A DNA stretch of 64,000 nucleotides from Gelatoporia subvermispora B (GCA_000320605.2 KB445792.1:2566717-2630716), one strand, 5' to 3'. Positions 11,551-24,094 are shown, numbered from the stretch's first letter. Numbers and translations are program-made. The notes: a model not told the origin generated them from the letters alone.

Positions 11551-14302
11551 CTATTGGGGCTTGTCGACTTCGACAAACACACATGACTCCCAGTCGAGTA
11601 CGCATCCTTCTGCAGTGACACCTTGGACGTAGAAGCGGACTGTGTCTGCTTCCTTGAGGCGCGGGGGCAGACACGCAGGGTCGACGAAAAATCTCCGTTC
11701 ATGTCCATCAAGTCCAGTAGTTCCAATGAACACTGACCGTGCGGGATCGGACGCGCCATGTCCTTCCGGAGCCACAGCCTCGGCGTAGATATTGAAGAAT
11801 GAGAAAGAGGGCACCAATGACTCGAGCACCCAGGCAGACTGCGGATCTTCAGGAGAGGAGATCTTGAGGTTAGAAAGAGGTTCAAACCACTCCGCCGCCT
11901 CCCAATTGAGAATACCGCAGAATCGCTCTTGAGAATATGCGGAGTGGACCTTGAAGTCTGCCCATATCAACCTGGGGTGCTGCTTCGTAATGCGAGGGAT
12001 ACTCGAGCGCGGATATACACTCAGAGCTCCTAGTTGTATGGAGAGTTGAACGTCTTGTGTTGGATCTTCCGTAAGAAGCCCAAGAATGAGCCCACTTGCT
12101 ACGACAAGACCCCTGTGAGAATCAGAGGGCAAGGAGAATTCCACGGTAAGTCTTGACCATGCACCTAGTGCTTCGGCAGGATCCCTGTTGGCGATGGGCG
12201 AAACTGAAACTGCCGGGGTAGATGAACCATCCTGTGGCTCGACGGACAGACCGAGATCGATGTCGATTTCCGCGTTAGCAGTGACCCGATAAACCAGGGA
12301 CATCTCGTAGGTTATTCGAGGGCTGATGGAGAAGGATTGTACGGGCACTCGCAAACATCGGAAAGCGGCATTGTCAGCTGTGGATCCGGTGATCGACAGC
12401 GTCATTTGGAGCGAACTGCCTCCCAACCATGCTTCGTTTGTGAGAAGTGTAGTGGTGGCCTCAGGAATATCCACGTCGTGCTCGTCATTATCCCAATGCG
12501 GTGTAGGGCGAGGCCAGACCATATCACCTAAGGAGCAATTCTTCGACAGGTCTGTCCATCCACTGCTGGTATCAAGCACCTTGACGCCGTTCACGAACCA
12601 TGCGCGGCCTACGCCAGGGCTGAACGTGGTGAAGAACGGTAGAAGCGCGGGGTCTGGCGGAGGGTATCTGGGGAAGAATTGCGTGATTGGGACAAAGGGC
12701 CCGTGAGGACACTCTGGTTGGCCTTCGTGGAGGTTCTCCTTCGGAATCAAGACTGTTTCCTCAGCATTCGGAGGTCCGAGCCACAGCTTCCTGTCGTACT
12801 CCCACCACGCTTCCCAGCACCAACCTGGCTTATCTTGCTCAGTTTCCCACGTCCACGCTTGCCCGAAAAGAGCCACACTAAGCCCGAGGAACTCTGGATC
12901 GATGTGGGAGATAGCTTTGTAGCAGCCAAAGCCTCCGCCGCCGTGGGAACCTCTGCCCCAGACATCGACGCCTACGAAGATCTCCTTCAGAGATTTCGGC
13001 TGAGATGTAAGACTAGGGTCCAAGCTAAGGAAGTACTGTGCCGTCAAACTTGGATATTGCGGAGGCCACTGCAGGGATGTTAGTACGGGCGGTCAGTATA
13101 ATGGGAGAAACCTTACTGTATAGTTGGTGAAAAATCCAGAGGATGGTAGGAAGAAAGGAAGGTTGTAGCTGTTCAGGCGATCTTGCCATCGGAGCTGGCC
13201 ATTGATGATTACGCTGTCGTACCTGAGACATCGTGAGAGGACCGAAAGCACCGACAAACGTGTGTCCCCACCAGATTACTTGAGCATGAGGGCCGACCTT
13301 CCGTCGGAGCTCGCTCTCCAGAAGAGTGATCCATGCAGTCAGTGCCCTCGCCTGTTCGAGCCCTCCGCGTAAGGGGCATTCGAAGTTCAACAGATAACCA
13401 TCAAACCCCCGTTGGAAGGCCAGCTCAGCAAATATCCGCGCATAATGGGGTGACACAGGAAATGAAGCAGTCGAGGAATGAGCGGCGGGCCCCGTCCTCG
13501 ACTGGGGTAATCGACCGACTAGTAACCGAAGGCAATCTTCTTCTCCTGAACCTTCAAAAATCCTGCAACGACTGAGTCAGAAACATTCATTCATGCGACA
13601 CTATGAAGACAATGATGCGATCCAGCAACGCCCGTTGCGGATGTTCCCAGACTGTACAGTGAGTCTAGTATGTGAATGACTGTGCAAAATCTGGACAGAT
13701 ATCACAGAGCCCCAGAAGGAGTTTCACTCTCAAGAACCAATGCTCCAGTACTGAATTCAATTCTTAGTGGATTTAGATGGACTACTTACAGTGTTCCCAG
13801 CATCTTGACACCATGTCTGTGGGCCGCGGTAGTCCATCCAGATGGTGGCACGGTGACACGATGATGCGAGAAGCTGAGCCAGCTCACGCATGTAGCTATA
13901 TAACTCCGGAAAATTGCACGGGGCTCACTAGACGAATGTATCACAGTACGGCCAGAAATTGAAGGTATATGACATCGCAGACGGCGTTTCGGTGTATCCA
14001 CCCTGACAGTCCGCGTGAATCAATTGATTCCGAATCGGATACTGGGATGTGAACCTTGTAGTCGTGGCAAAGCTACGTCCGACGGTTAGGCTGTAACCAT
14101 TCTATGTAGAACACTTGAGTCGTACCAGAAGTTTGCCCCTACTGTTACATTGCTCCGATACCGGGGTCCGCGGATAATAACGTAGAACACCCGCAAGCTG
14201 GGATACAGGGCGTGCGGCCCATCCATCCAAAGAGCTCAAGGATTCGAAGTATGGATCCTCGTCTAGGACTTGTGAGGTATGACCAGATCCTCTCAACGGC
14301 AT
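11551..14302 (-). CDS. Endo-beta-N-acetylglucosaminidase, glycoside hydrolase family 85 (ENGase)
   Basis: Cleaves the chitobiose core of N-linked glycans. ATG 14302 begins MPLRGSGHTSQVLDEDPY, then FESLSSLDGW. A chain of short exons gives GKLLLCHDYKGGYTE, SYTFNFWPYCDTFVYFSHHR, PPSGWTTAAHRHGVKMLGTL and IFEGSGEEDCLRLL. The GH85 catalytic motif is GFDGYLLNFE, with the Asn-x-Glu pair (NFE) used in substrate-assisted catalysis. WYDSVIINGQLRWQDRLN and FLPSSGFFTNYTWPPQYP follow, then FVGVDVWGRGSHGGGGFG. The long last exon (13060-11551) adds a beta-rich C-terminal region ending FVEVDKPQ. No N-terminal signal peptide is seen, which fits a cytosolic ENGase acting on free glycans or misfolded glycoproteins. 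Most introns are about 49 nt; one has a weak GTTCAC donor. The family call is firm because frames rejoin the GH85 blocks at every junction. Confidence 0.9.
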
Positions 14303-14540
14303 TGCAGTCGAAGGCAGAGCTAGGTAGAGGTTCCTTAAAGTTAGTACTGCAGACGTTCACCGGGACGATGCAGTGGAGGCAGATCTCAGATTAGATAACA
14401 GCTTATCGGATATAGACGTGCCAAGTTTTGGCAGATAAGTCCCATCAATACGATATAAGCGTGAAAAACATCCGTAAATTGTGGCTTGATTCGAACACGA
14501 CTCTGCGTGCAAGTCACGACTTCGACAATATTGCTGTGAG
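14303..14540. promoter_or_regulatory. Short divergent promoter between GH85 (-) and RNA14 (+)
   Basis: Only 238 bp separate the two start codons, so both genes are probably driven from one shared control region. I see no obvious TATA element. Confidence 0.6.
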
Positions 14541-17500
14541 ATGTCCGAGGCCCCAGCAGTTGGTCTCGATCCCGAGCATTCTGGAGAGAATCCAGTAGCC
14601 CCAGAGGGCGACCGTACACAACCCACGGAGGAGATTCTCAACGCACTACGACAGCTCAACGCGCAAAACCTCGTACCACCACTCTCGGCCACTAGCAACG
14701 GCGTGGCCGAACTGAGCAGCCCACCCAGTCAGACGCAAGAACCGGTACAACCACGTTCTGAATGGGATCAACTGCGCGCGCATCTGCGGGAGAAACCTTA
14801 CGACGCAGACTCATGGCTGAAGCTAGTCGACATTGCTGAAGACTCGGGTGACATCGAGAAAATCAAGGAGACGTACGAAGCCCTGCTAGAAGCATACCCT
14901 AACACTGTCCGCCAAGTTTTTTGTGTGCATTAACATCTTTGTGTCTTACCGGTTCTGTCGTCACCAGCCATCCGTTCAAATTGCGTATCTAAGCCACTTC
15001 TTGGACAACCCAGACTCGCACAAATATGTGGAAGCACTATTCAAGCGATTCCTGAACCGCTCTCCCTTTGTTGAGCTTTGGAAGCTGTATCTCACCTACG
15101 TTCGGTTAGTGGAGCCAAGGATGTGCGAGTGCGGGATAAGTGCGTTGACATCGTGTGAGCAGGAGATTGAACACTGGCCCTAATGCGCGCGATGCGATCC
15201 GACAATCCTATGAATTTGCCATCAATCGGGTTGGACAGGATAAGGACAGCACGGAGATATGGATGGACTACATACAGTTCCTCAAATCGGCCGAGGTACG
15301 TAGCCTGATTTTGCATATCTAACGGTCAGGCCCGAACTCCGTCGCCCTACGTAGACGACTACCACTTGGGAAGAACAACAAAAGATGGACGCAGTTCGTA
15401 AGGCCTACCATAGGGCTGTGCAGATTCCGGTGGAAAACGTCAAAAAGTTGTGGGAAGAGTATCAAGAATTCGAGAATGGGCTGAACAAGATCACCGTATG
15501 CGTTAACAACCCATGATAGTGTTGCACTGTTTAATCTCTCACCAGGCAAAGAAGTTCCTATCGGATCTGCAGGAAGGACATATGCAAGCTCGTACAGTAC
15601 TAACGCAACTTCAGGAACATCTGACCGTACTCTTCCCTCCCCCACCGCCTTCCAAGTCAACGCGGCCGCCTATATGGTTGCCACGTCAGCCGACCTTCAA
15701 TCCGGGCGACAAGGCTCTCGCGGGTCGCTGGAGAATGTACCTCAAATGGGAAGAGAGCAATCCTCTTGAGGTCGAAGAGAAGGACAAAACGTCGCTCATC
15801 GCTAGAATCCAAAGCGTATACCGCAAGGCAGTGGTCCGCATGCGGTTCTTCTCGGAGATATGGTAGGCTGGTTGGCACCGCTTCAATGATTTGAGATTGA
15901 CGTGAACAGGTTCATGGCATACACTTGGACGAACAACATCGGCAGGACTGATGAGGGCGTTGCTCTTCTGAAGGCAGGAATTGAGGCAAATCCAAAGAGG
16001 TATGGGTTTTACGCCTGACTCAGTTGCAGTAACGCTGAATGATACCATTAGCTTTGTCTTAAACTTCGCATACGCTGAGGCTCTGGAGATACAAGAGAAC
16101 TATGAAGAAGTGCATGCTGTGTTCAACAAGTTTTTGGATGTCCTCAGAGAGGACCTTGAGACTCTTGAGCAGAGATTGTCTTTGACTAATGTAGCGACAT
16201 CTTCAGCGATACCGGGCGCGGCTGATGCGACACCTCCGAATTCTCAACCTGGGTCGCAAGGCTCGTCTAATTCGCAGACATCGGATGACAAAGATCCGAA
16301 GTCTAAAGAGTTGGCTGACCGACGCTCTGAGTACGGCATTGCGTGGATTGTCTATATGCGCTTCGCGCAGCGTGCTGAAGGTTTGAAGTCCAAGAGAGCT
16401 GTATTTGCGAGAGCCCGTAAAGACCGCTGGACACCCTGGGAGGTGTATGAAGCTGCTGGTATGTGCGTCTCACTCCAAAGCCTCAACACTGTCTGATGGT
16501 GTATGATAGCCTTGATGGAGTACCATTGCGGCAAGAACGTTGAGATCGCCAGCCGTATCTTTGAGAGAGGGCTTGAGAACTTCAGTGACGAAGTAGACTT
16601 CGTGATGCGTTATCTTGGCTTCTTGATCTCCGTGAACGACGACAACAGTGAGCTATCCTTACTGCACATATGCTCCTCAATTTTAACCCAGCCGCAGATG
16701 CTCGTGCCTTGTTTGAACGGGTTATCGGTACGTTCCCGGCAGACCGCGCTCGTCCTTTGTGGGAATTGTGGGCACGGCACGAGTATCAGTTCGGAGATTT
16801 GGCTGCAGCTCAGAAGACTGAGAAGCGAATGTCGGAGGTCTATCCGAATGGTGAGCGCTTGATCCAGCCACTAGATCTGTAACTCATTCTTTCTCAGACA
16901 CTCCCATGAAGCGTTTCGCTGAACGGCACAAATATCAAGGTTCAGATGCTATCGCTGTCCGTGATCTTGGCTATGTTGCCTCTCGAGGAGGGAGCAGTAC
17001 TTCAGCAACTTCTCGTTCAAATGGCGCTCTCGGTCGTACCGATACGCAGGTATCTCTCACGTCTCAGCCTGTGAGCCAAACGCAGCCTACGCCTAGCTCA
17101 TCGAAGCGAGGCGCGTCTCCAGACCACAGGCGGCGGGAAGAAAGTCGGACGAGTGACTACGGCCCACCGCCTAAGCGACAGAGGCCCGCATCTCCTTCCC
17201 GTGAACGGGACCGCGACAGGTGGGAAGGGCCGTCACGTAGACGCCATGGCACACCGCCGTGGGAGAGAGAGCACAGAGACGGGCCTCCGCGCCGGTTCAA
17301 GGAAGAGAAAGAGGAAGACAAAGGTGTTGTTATACCGCCAATTCTATCTTGGTTCGTCGGTATGCTGCCGTCGCAGACCGCATTCAATGGTATGCCCTCG
17401 CATTCGATTCAATTTCCCAGATGTTCATTGTATCAGCAGGCCCTGTCTTCCGGACAGACGATCTGATGCAAGTGTTCCGGAATGCGGTTGTCCCATCCAG

Positions 17501-17661
17501 CTCAACTGCAGCCAGGGCGCGCTCTCCGCCGCCCCCGCCCAGGACAGGTTCGAGTTGATATGATCCACAGTGTGACTAGTGGCTGACAGTCTTCCGTAGG
17601 TGGACGTCCGCCAGCGGATTTTGGACCATACTCGGGCCCTGCGCGCCGAGGAAGGTACTAA
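14541..17661 (+). CDS. RNA14: mRNA 3'-end-processing protein RNA14 (CstF-77, suppressor-of-forked)
   Basis: HAT-repeat scaffold of the cleavage and polyadenylation factor in the nucleus. ATG 14541 gives MSEAPAVGLDPEH and a disordered leader, then the HAT array: SEWDQLRAHLREKPYDADSW, IEKIKETYEALLEAYP, PSVQIAYLSHFLDNPDSHKY, KRFLNRSPFVELWKLYLTYV, RDAIRQSYEFAINRVGQD, KMDAVRKAYHRAVQIP, the family-typical GRWRMYLKWEESNPLE, VYRKAVVRMRFFSEIW, FMAYTWTNNIG and later IASRIFERGLENF and DARALFERVIGTFP. The C-terminus is low-complexity and Arg/Pro-rich (PPPKRQRPASPSRERD), then PILSWFVGMLPSQTAFNGP, typical of the monkeytail/C-terminal region, and ends GPYSGPARRGRY at 17661. About ten short introns break the repeats. 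Its function connects with the Hrp1-like protein encoded at 3.3-5.4 kb. Confidence 0.92.
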
Positions 17662-18110
17662 TACGTTGTCCGTCCGCCCCTGGAACTTACTACACAGGCA
17701 GCGGACACAGTCATGCAAGTTCTGGTGATATGGTTTAAGTATGACGCGTAGGCTAGTTGACGGTATGTCGAAATATGATACGAGTCGGACTTCCGAGCTA
17801 TGTCGTTTAGTACACTTGATGTCACACCGACGCTTCACACTCTGTTCGAATCCTATATGCATACCATTCCACACAGTGTGTGTGCGACACGATGAACACT
17901 CTAATAAAGTGTGAGCGCCTGTCGCTTAAATAAGGCGTACGGTTGTTTTCAAATTGAGTTGGAACCAGTGACAGGCTGACGCGACCCAACCGCGGTACTT
18001 CAATGGGACTTGTTCTTGGAGTGCACTCTCCACAGCTCTCGTGATACCCTGATACCTCGCCTGATCCTGTGCTCTATATTGATATTTATATTACTGGATC
18101 GAGTGCTGTG
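17662..18110. other. Intergenic: RNA14 3' region and RdRP promoter
   Basis: A 449-bp gap. I looked here for exons encoding a missing N-terminal part of the downstream RdRP and found no convincing one. The sequence GTTCGAATCC near 17846 resembles a tRNA T-loop, but no acceptor or anticodon stem accompanies it. Confidence 0.45.
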
Positions 18111-21100
18111 ATGCTGCGGAAACTAAAAAACAATGTCCTGACGGCTCAGTATTGCGTCAACGGAAGCATTGAAGGACTCGCAGAACAGTCTCAATACTCG
18201 TCGCGAGCAACGCGCCTCGTGGACGATTCGACACGATTTCTTCTGTTGTCACTCCCGCTGAAGCTGCCAGATACCGAGATTCGGCGAATTCTTAAGAAGT
18301 GGGTCCACGAAGGAGTAACGGTCGCGAGCGCACGGTGAGTCATTCACCATGTTTTTGGACATGATCGCCTCCGAGCATCGATTGACTCGATGTTTCATAT
18401 CCAAATCAGCTACGCGTTTTTTGGTTTCACCGAGAACCACGTGAAAGAAGGGCGTGTCATTTGCTTCCGGGAAGACGAGTCATGGACCGTGCGCCATGTC
18501 AAGGAGCAATTTGGTGACCTCGATGAAGTATACCAAAAGCACGGCTACGGAAAGTATGCTGCACGCCTGGGTCTCTCGTTCTCGTCCACAGTGCAATCGT
18601 TGGATGTGAGTGTGTACCGTGAGGTGCAGAGCCGAATAGTTCATGCCAATCCCGGCAGGTGGCCCCAGAAGAGGCTCTTGAAGTACCTGATCTGCGTGCC
18701 CCAGATGGCTCCCTGCATACCGATGGGTGTGGAATGATATGCGATTCCTTCGCCGCCGAAATTTGCCACGCACATGAACTACCCGCAGATACCACTGGTA
18801 CGTGTGAATGCAAGTCATTCCCTTCAATGACTAAGGGTCCTTGGGCGTTGAAGTGTTCCAAGTGCGTCGAGGGGGCATCAAAGGTCTGCTTGTACGATAC
18901 CCAGACGACAAATTCGCCGAGTTGTGCGCCAAACATCGAGGGATCCCGACACCTCCGTCCATCAAGATGGCTTATCGGCCCTCTATGCTAAAGTACAGTG
19001 GCGGTCCCACAGCACTGGAACTGAACGACTGTTCACGATGTCCTACTTCTGCACGACTCAACGCGCAGTTCATTATCATGCTTTTGACTCTCGGAATCAA
19101 CATTGAGGTACACACGGGTTTCTGGCAACGAGAACGTGCTTCTCAATCCTCACTTCAACCAGACGTTCGAGAAGATGTTAAAGGAACACCTAGACATAAT
19201 CGGCTGCATCACCCACGATCGCGATGTTGCTTTGAGATATCTGAAGGGAGAACTGGACGCAAGCGATCATGACACATTTGGCCAAGACGGTTAGTCTTGC
19301 CAATGTTGTCACCTATCAAACCTGGTCTTACGTATGCATGAAGTGTACGCCCTGTTATTGGCATACCATGACCTCTCCGAGCCATATGTCGAGTGGAAGC
19401 TCAAACAATTCCAGGCACTGCAATACAAAAGCCTGTACAAGAAACTGAATTTGCGCGTCGAGGTAAGTTGAGTCTCGTCGCATTTCTCTAGTCGATGCAA
19501 CATTTACACAAAATCTCAGGAGTCGTGTTACGTCTATGGTGTGGTTGATGAAGACGGTATCCTGGAAGGGGACGAGGTCTTTATCAATCTCCCTGGTCGG
19601 ACGGGCGTCGTCCTTGGTAACGTTCTAGTAGCACGGTACGTTTGTCTATCGAGCAGTCAGGGATCGCCATGTCCTGACATGTTGCAGCAACCCTTCGTAT
19701 TCACCTGGAGGTAGAGACACCAGGTACCTCATCTTCAAAATAATATCTGACCTTATATAGACTTCCGCAAGCTTCGCGCTGTACATGATCCCAGACTGAA
19801 GCACCACAAGCACTGCATTGGTGATTTCGCCTGGCCAACCACATTCGGAATACATTACTCAAATCCAATCTAGTTTTCTCTCGCAAGGCTTCACACTCCA
19901 TCCCTGATTCCATGGCCTCGGGGTATGTGTGTACGTAACTCGCTTTCGGACAACACTAACGTCGGCGTGGTCATGCTGTGCTTGCCCAGAGATCTTGATG
20001 GGGACGAATATTTCGTTACTTGGGACCCCACTCTGATCCCGTCGCACATGGCTACACCACATCAACGAGCTCTCCCCGCCTCCGCCACTCGAGCCTCAGT
20101 CTCGCCTACCAGAATTACACGTCAGTGTACATTGGAGGAGGCAGCAATCGACACTTTCATTGAGAACGCCTTTAGTCGGCTGCTCGGAAAGATGGCCAAT
20201 TCATGGAGCATCTTGGCCGAAGCTACCCCTCAATTGGCGAATTTCACACTACCCCTTGTGCATCTCCTTGAATCGGCACATGTCAGTCTAGTTTCTTGTC
20301 TTTTGAGGTGCTTTATAGTCTGGGTTACGATTCCAGGATATTATGAAGTTAGGGGGCAATGTCGCGAAGCTAAATCAGGACTTCGACATGGCTAAGCGAG
20401 CTCTCGATCAGAAGAAATCTGCACAAGCCATTGGCTTCCGAAGTCCTGTACAACGCCTGCGAGATCAGGTGCCGCAAGTACCTGATCCCAAAATCCAACG
20501 CTTTGACTGTGATCCGGCCTTAATCCTGGAGAAGCACGGGAAAGGGCTATGGGACAAGTATCTGCGAGAGGCTGAGGATGTGATGTCTGACTTCAACGAA
20601 GCTTTGAGTGTTGCCATTCACGAGGACAAAAAAAATAACACGAGCGGTACGCGTTTGAATTCGAGCTCCCAATACTAAGCTGATATAGTTCTAAGATGGG
20701 GCAAATATATCCTCAAGGAAGAAGTTAGGAAACCAGACGCACGCCGAGCGTGTTAAGCAGACATTTCGAGCGAAGTATTTTGGAGGTCCGTGGAAGATCT
20801 ATCAACGTGCGAGATAATTGACTGATTTTCACCAGGAAGCGATAGCGTCTTCGAACGCTGCAAGCAAACGGTCAGGGCATCAGCTTGGTATGCGACTACA
20901 CAGGAGTAGGCCGCAGTTTGACAACTTCGTCTACAGGTATTATTATGGCTATTGCCGAGAACGCTCGACCTTTGCCTGGCTTGGCGAGGCATACCTCAAT
21001 GAGATACGAGCACGTGAGTCGGATTTTTGCCCAAGATCACCAATATGCAGCGGCTAAGATTAGTCCGTGTGTAGACTCGACGAATGGTGGGAAGCCCGTT

Positions 21101-22114
21101 CTATATGTCGGTGCCTCAGGACGCAAATCCTCCACCTTGGCACAAGCTGAGCGTGTAGCCTCTCTGGCTGCGAAGACCGAAACGAGGGCGGGAGCGGGCA
21201 CTCCGCAGTCGCGCCCCACTGTGGGACCTCCTCTGCAACTGACAAGTCGCGAGCGAGAGGTTGCGCAGACTGCGGATCCTCCGGCAGAAGACCCCCTGTC
21301 CGTACGTCACAACCCCAAGCCTCTCGCACCAGTGGCCACTGCGGATGTACCCTCCTGCCCATCGTCCAACGTACATGGTTGGAAAGTGTCATATGCGAAC
21401 GGCTACGTAAGACGCTACAAGTGCCAGTCGTGTGGTCTCGCCGTCGGGGAGAAGAAGAACGGGGACTTCTGGCGGCCGGACTTCATGGAGGCCCCGTGCG
21501 ATATCCGGGAACCAGATAACGTGGATGTTTCCCTCTCCCAGCGGTCTTCGTCAAGCACAATAGATGCCGGAGGCGAGGAAGATGCCAAAGCCAATGCTAC
21601 GGGGAAGACTTCGCGCAAACCGTTATCGGCGGCGTCTTCAGCTGGGACGCTTGTCGATATCGACATGCGCGATGAGACTTCTTCGTGCGCTCCCTCTAGC
21701 ATTGCCAGCGACATCATGTCGTCTGTGTCCCTTCGTAGCCTCAGGAGATCTCTGGGGCTTTATCAGCCGGAGGTGCACACTCAGGACGGCATAGACGACG
21801 CAGGATGTGCCTCCGTGGCTGCTGCTCGCACGAGCTCTGTGCCTGCTTCGCGTTCACAGGCCGCTTCTACCGTCTCCGAGCTTCGAGGCGCCTGTGCGGA
21901 CCAGACGCCGTTGATCGATGCATCGGTGAGTTCTGTTGCGCAGAACCCCAAGCCTAGGCAGCCCGTCGCTACCAAAGGGATACCGGCGTGCCGCCTAGGG
22001 ACACATACCTGGGGCATCCGAGCCAATGGTGGGTGGCGGCGCTACAAGTGCGAATGTGGCACCATCGTGACGGAGAGAAAGTCAACAGATGGCGCGAGGT
22101 GGATATCGTGTTGA
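18111..22114 (+). CDS. Cellular RNA-dependent RNA polymerase (RNAi type) with duplicated C-terminal Cys/His module
   Basis: Makes dsRNA from aberrant transcripts for Dicer (QDE-1/Rdp1/Sad-1 family). From ATG 18111 the protein enters the core almost at once: RRILKKWVHEGVTVASARYA, FFGFTENHVKEGRVICFRED, SLHTDGCGMICDSFA, FQVRRGGIKGLLVRYPDDKF, LKYSGGPTALELN, VLLNPHFNQTFEKMLKEH, ESCYVYGVVDEDGILEGDE, GRTGVVLGNVLVARNPSY, then the catalytic loop SG-RDLDGDEYFVTWDP, with DLDGD at 19991-20005. The core closes with FAWLGEAYLNEIRA near 21010. After one more short intron (37 or 61 nt; both keep frame) the frame continues for roughly 350 disordered residues with two copies of a Cys/His motif, ending WISC at 22114. 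Family members usually have a few hundred residues before this core; these are absent. About ten short introns. The extension belongs to this gene if the last intron is real; otherwise it stops at 21056. Confidence 0.88.
21311..22111 (+). repeat. Duplicated Cys/His module in the RdRP C-terminal extension
   Basis: Copy 1 (21311-21484) begins NPKPLAPVATADVPSC and continues with HGW, then YVRRYKCQSCG. Copy 2 (21944-22111) begins NPKPRQPVATKGIPAC and continues with HTW, then WRRYKCECG. Both share the order NPKP, PVAT, P-x-C, H-x-W, RRYKC-x(1-2)-C and a following basic segment with a Trp. The C...H...C..C spacing could bind one zinc per copy. About 150 residues of Ser/Ala-rich sequence lie between the copies. 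Confidence 0.8.
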
Positions 22115-24022
22115 ATCTAGCAACTTGAGGGGCTTGGCGAAGTCCCGTCACCGCAATTGCGCCACGAAGGTCGTTCTGTATTATGTATACTATGTATCGT
22201 ATGTATCGCTTCATTTGGATATTTTTCGAGCGTGCCTCATTTCAAGATTCGATCCGCTTCGCGTTCGGTCCCGTTTGCTCCAATGTATCTTGTACCTCAC
22301 ATTGTATGTAGTGCGGTCTCATGATAAGCGCTGTATGCTCTAACTCCACTACGAACGGAATATACATCTGCGAGATTCGATTTGCGCGGATTGAATGAAC
22401 GCGTCGCCGACCTTGGATAATAATTAGGCTGGGTCTCGAGGTCAGTGGCCCTGCTCGGGACAGCATGCATGGCGCATCGGGAACTAGCGCGAATTTTGCA
22501 ATAGCACGATGCTTCCTGTGCAAGAATAGCGGGGTCTTACATTGCCTAGACCCCTGCCTGGTAAGTTCGACGTCATTCAATCCCGAGTCATTCGGGAAGT
22601 GGATCCACAGAGCCAAGTCGATGGATGAGGATCGGAAGACCTCGACTCCCCGATTTTAGTGAATTAGGCTCCTCTCACACGGTATGAGTTATGTGGTCGC
22701 CACTACATCGAGATGCTCCGGAGATACGCCAGTGAATGTATCGCGAACGTTTGGTTTTGTTCACGAATGAGTAGGAGCAGGCCCATTCAGGAGCGCTGCC
22801 AGGTCTTCAAACTCTGAGTATATAATAGACTTCAAAGAGTGGTCCCTGTCACGTGATACTGCAGCTCATGCTAAGCAGCAGAACCACGAGAGCGTGTGGA
22901 CTACAGCGTGCTGCGTACTGTAGCCTGCAGTTGCGGCGCCCCTGGATGGTTTGCAAATATATTCATGAGTCAATATGCGTGGGTACTTTTGATTTCGAAG
23001 CATCGGGATGTTTGTATTTCAGGTGTTCGAATACCGTAAGTCGTGAAAAGCGACGGGTTAGTGTCAATGTGTCAGTGAGTTATTTCGCGGCCGTAATGCA
23101 GCAACATGTAGAGGTAGCAGAGGTAGAGGCTCAGTAAAATGAATCGATATCATCAGTAAAAGGAAGCCTCGTGGACTTCACGAGGTGCTGGGAGTGCCAT
23201 CGCTAAGCGATCTTGGGAGTAACGAGTACCCCGACAAGGATAGACTACCCGAAAATGACGGCACCCAAGGCCTCGTTCGAAAATCAGGAAGTCATATCGG
23301 GCAATGCAATAGAGACGCTCAGAGCATATGGGAGGTCGTTTCACGGATTTTGGGACCATAAGATGCTCACATGAGCGAGTGAATGGAGTCAGGACTCTCA
23401 CAAGTGAAGTACCTGGTGACAGGAAGTGCAGCTAAGCCGGGTCATGTCTTAGCTTGTCTGATTCTTGTTCTCAAGCTTGATCTAGTGCCCTTCACATACC
23501 AGCACGAGGTGTCGAAGTCGTCTACTGGGAGCGCGAAGATTGATTGTATTCACTGAAAGACCCGTTTGGACGGATGACACCTCAGTCGCTTCTACCGGGC
23601 GGTCAAGTCCCTACTCGTCTTCATTTATGCGACACCCCCAACATCGGAAGTAACGCAAATGCATGATCACGGTTGAAACTGCATTTGTGCAGAGAAACCC
23701 CTCCTATTGTTCGCTGCTGCGGACAGCGTCGAGGAGCGCGTCGCCGCAGCTCAGTGACAGGCAAGGTGACCTTCCTTACTGTCGCAGAGATCATCAGCTG
23801 GACGCGTCCCAGCCACAGTTCAAACAAGCACAAATAGATGCGAGTTGGCTGGAGCCGGCGGCCGCACACTAGTCCTCCATTTCCACGAAAACTCTCATGT
23901 CTGTCTAGACCACCGTGACCAATCTTGTGGGAAAATGCAGTGCTCTTGGTAGTTTACGTTTATGGAGAATGTTGATGTATCCTAGATGCTCGTGACGTTT
24001 TCCAACCCTCTACATAACGTGG

Positions 24023-24094
24023 TTGCAATCTCGTGATGCGGGGTAGTAGCAATACCCCGTGGGGTATAGCCCCTACCCCGCAATCCGATTGCAA
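24023..24094. repeat. 72-bp nested palindrome (three stacked inverted arms)
   Basis: Outer arms TTGCAATC (24023-24030) and GATTGCAA (24087-24094), middle arms GCGGGGTAG (24038-24046) and CTACCCCGC (24073-24081), inner arms ATACCCC (24052-24058) and GGGGTAT (24061-24067), with a two-base loop. All three arm pairs are perfect complements. The inner two are exactly centred; the outer pair is offset by two bases. Confidence 0.9.

Noticed and set aside
17838..17860. GTTCGAATCC, resembling a tRNA T-loop.
   Set aside because: No matching acceptor stem, D-arm or anticodon arm can be drawn in the 70 bases upstream. I found no tRNA or rRNA gene in the window.
22465..23137. Short rightward frames (64 and 94 codons) downstream of the RdRP.
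   Set aside because: No motifs, no splice continuity and no homologous look; regarded as non-coding.
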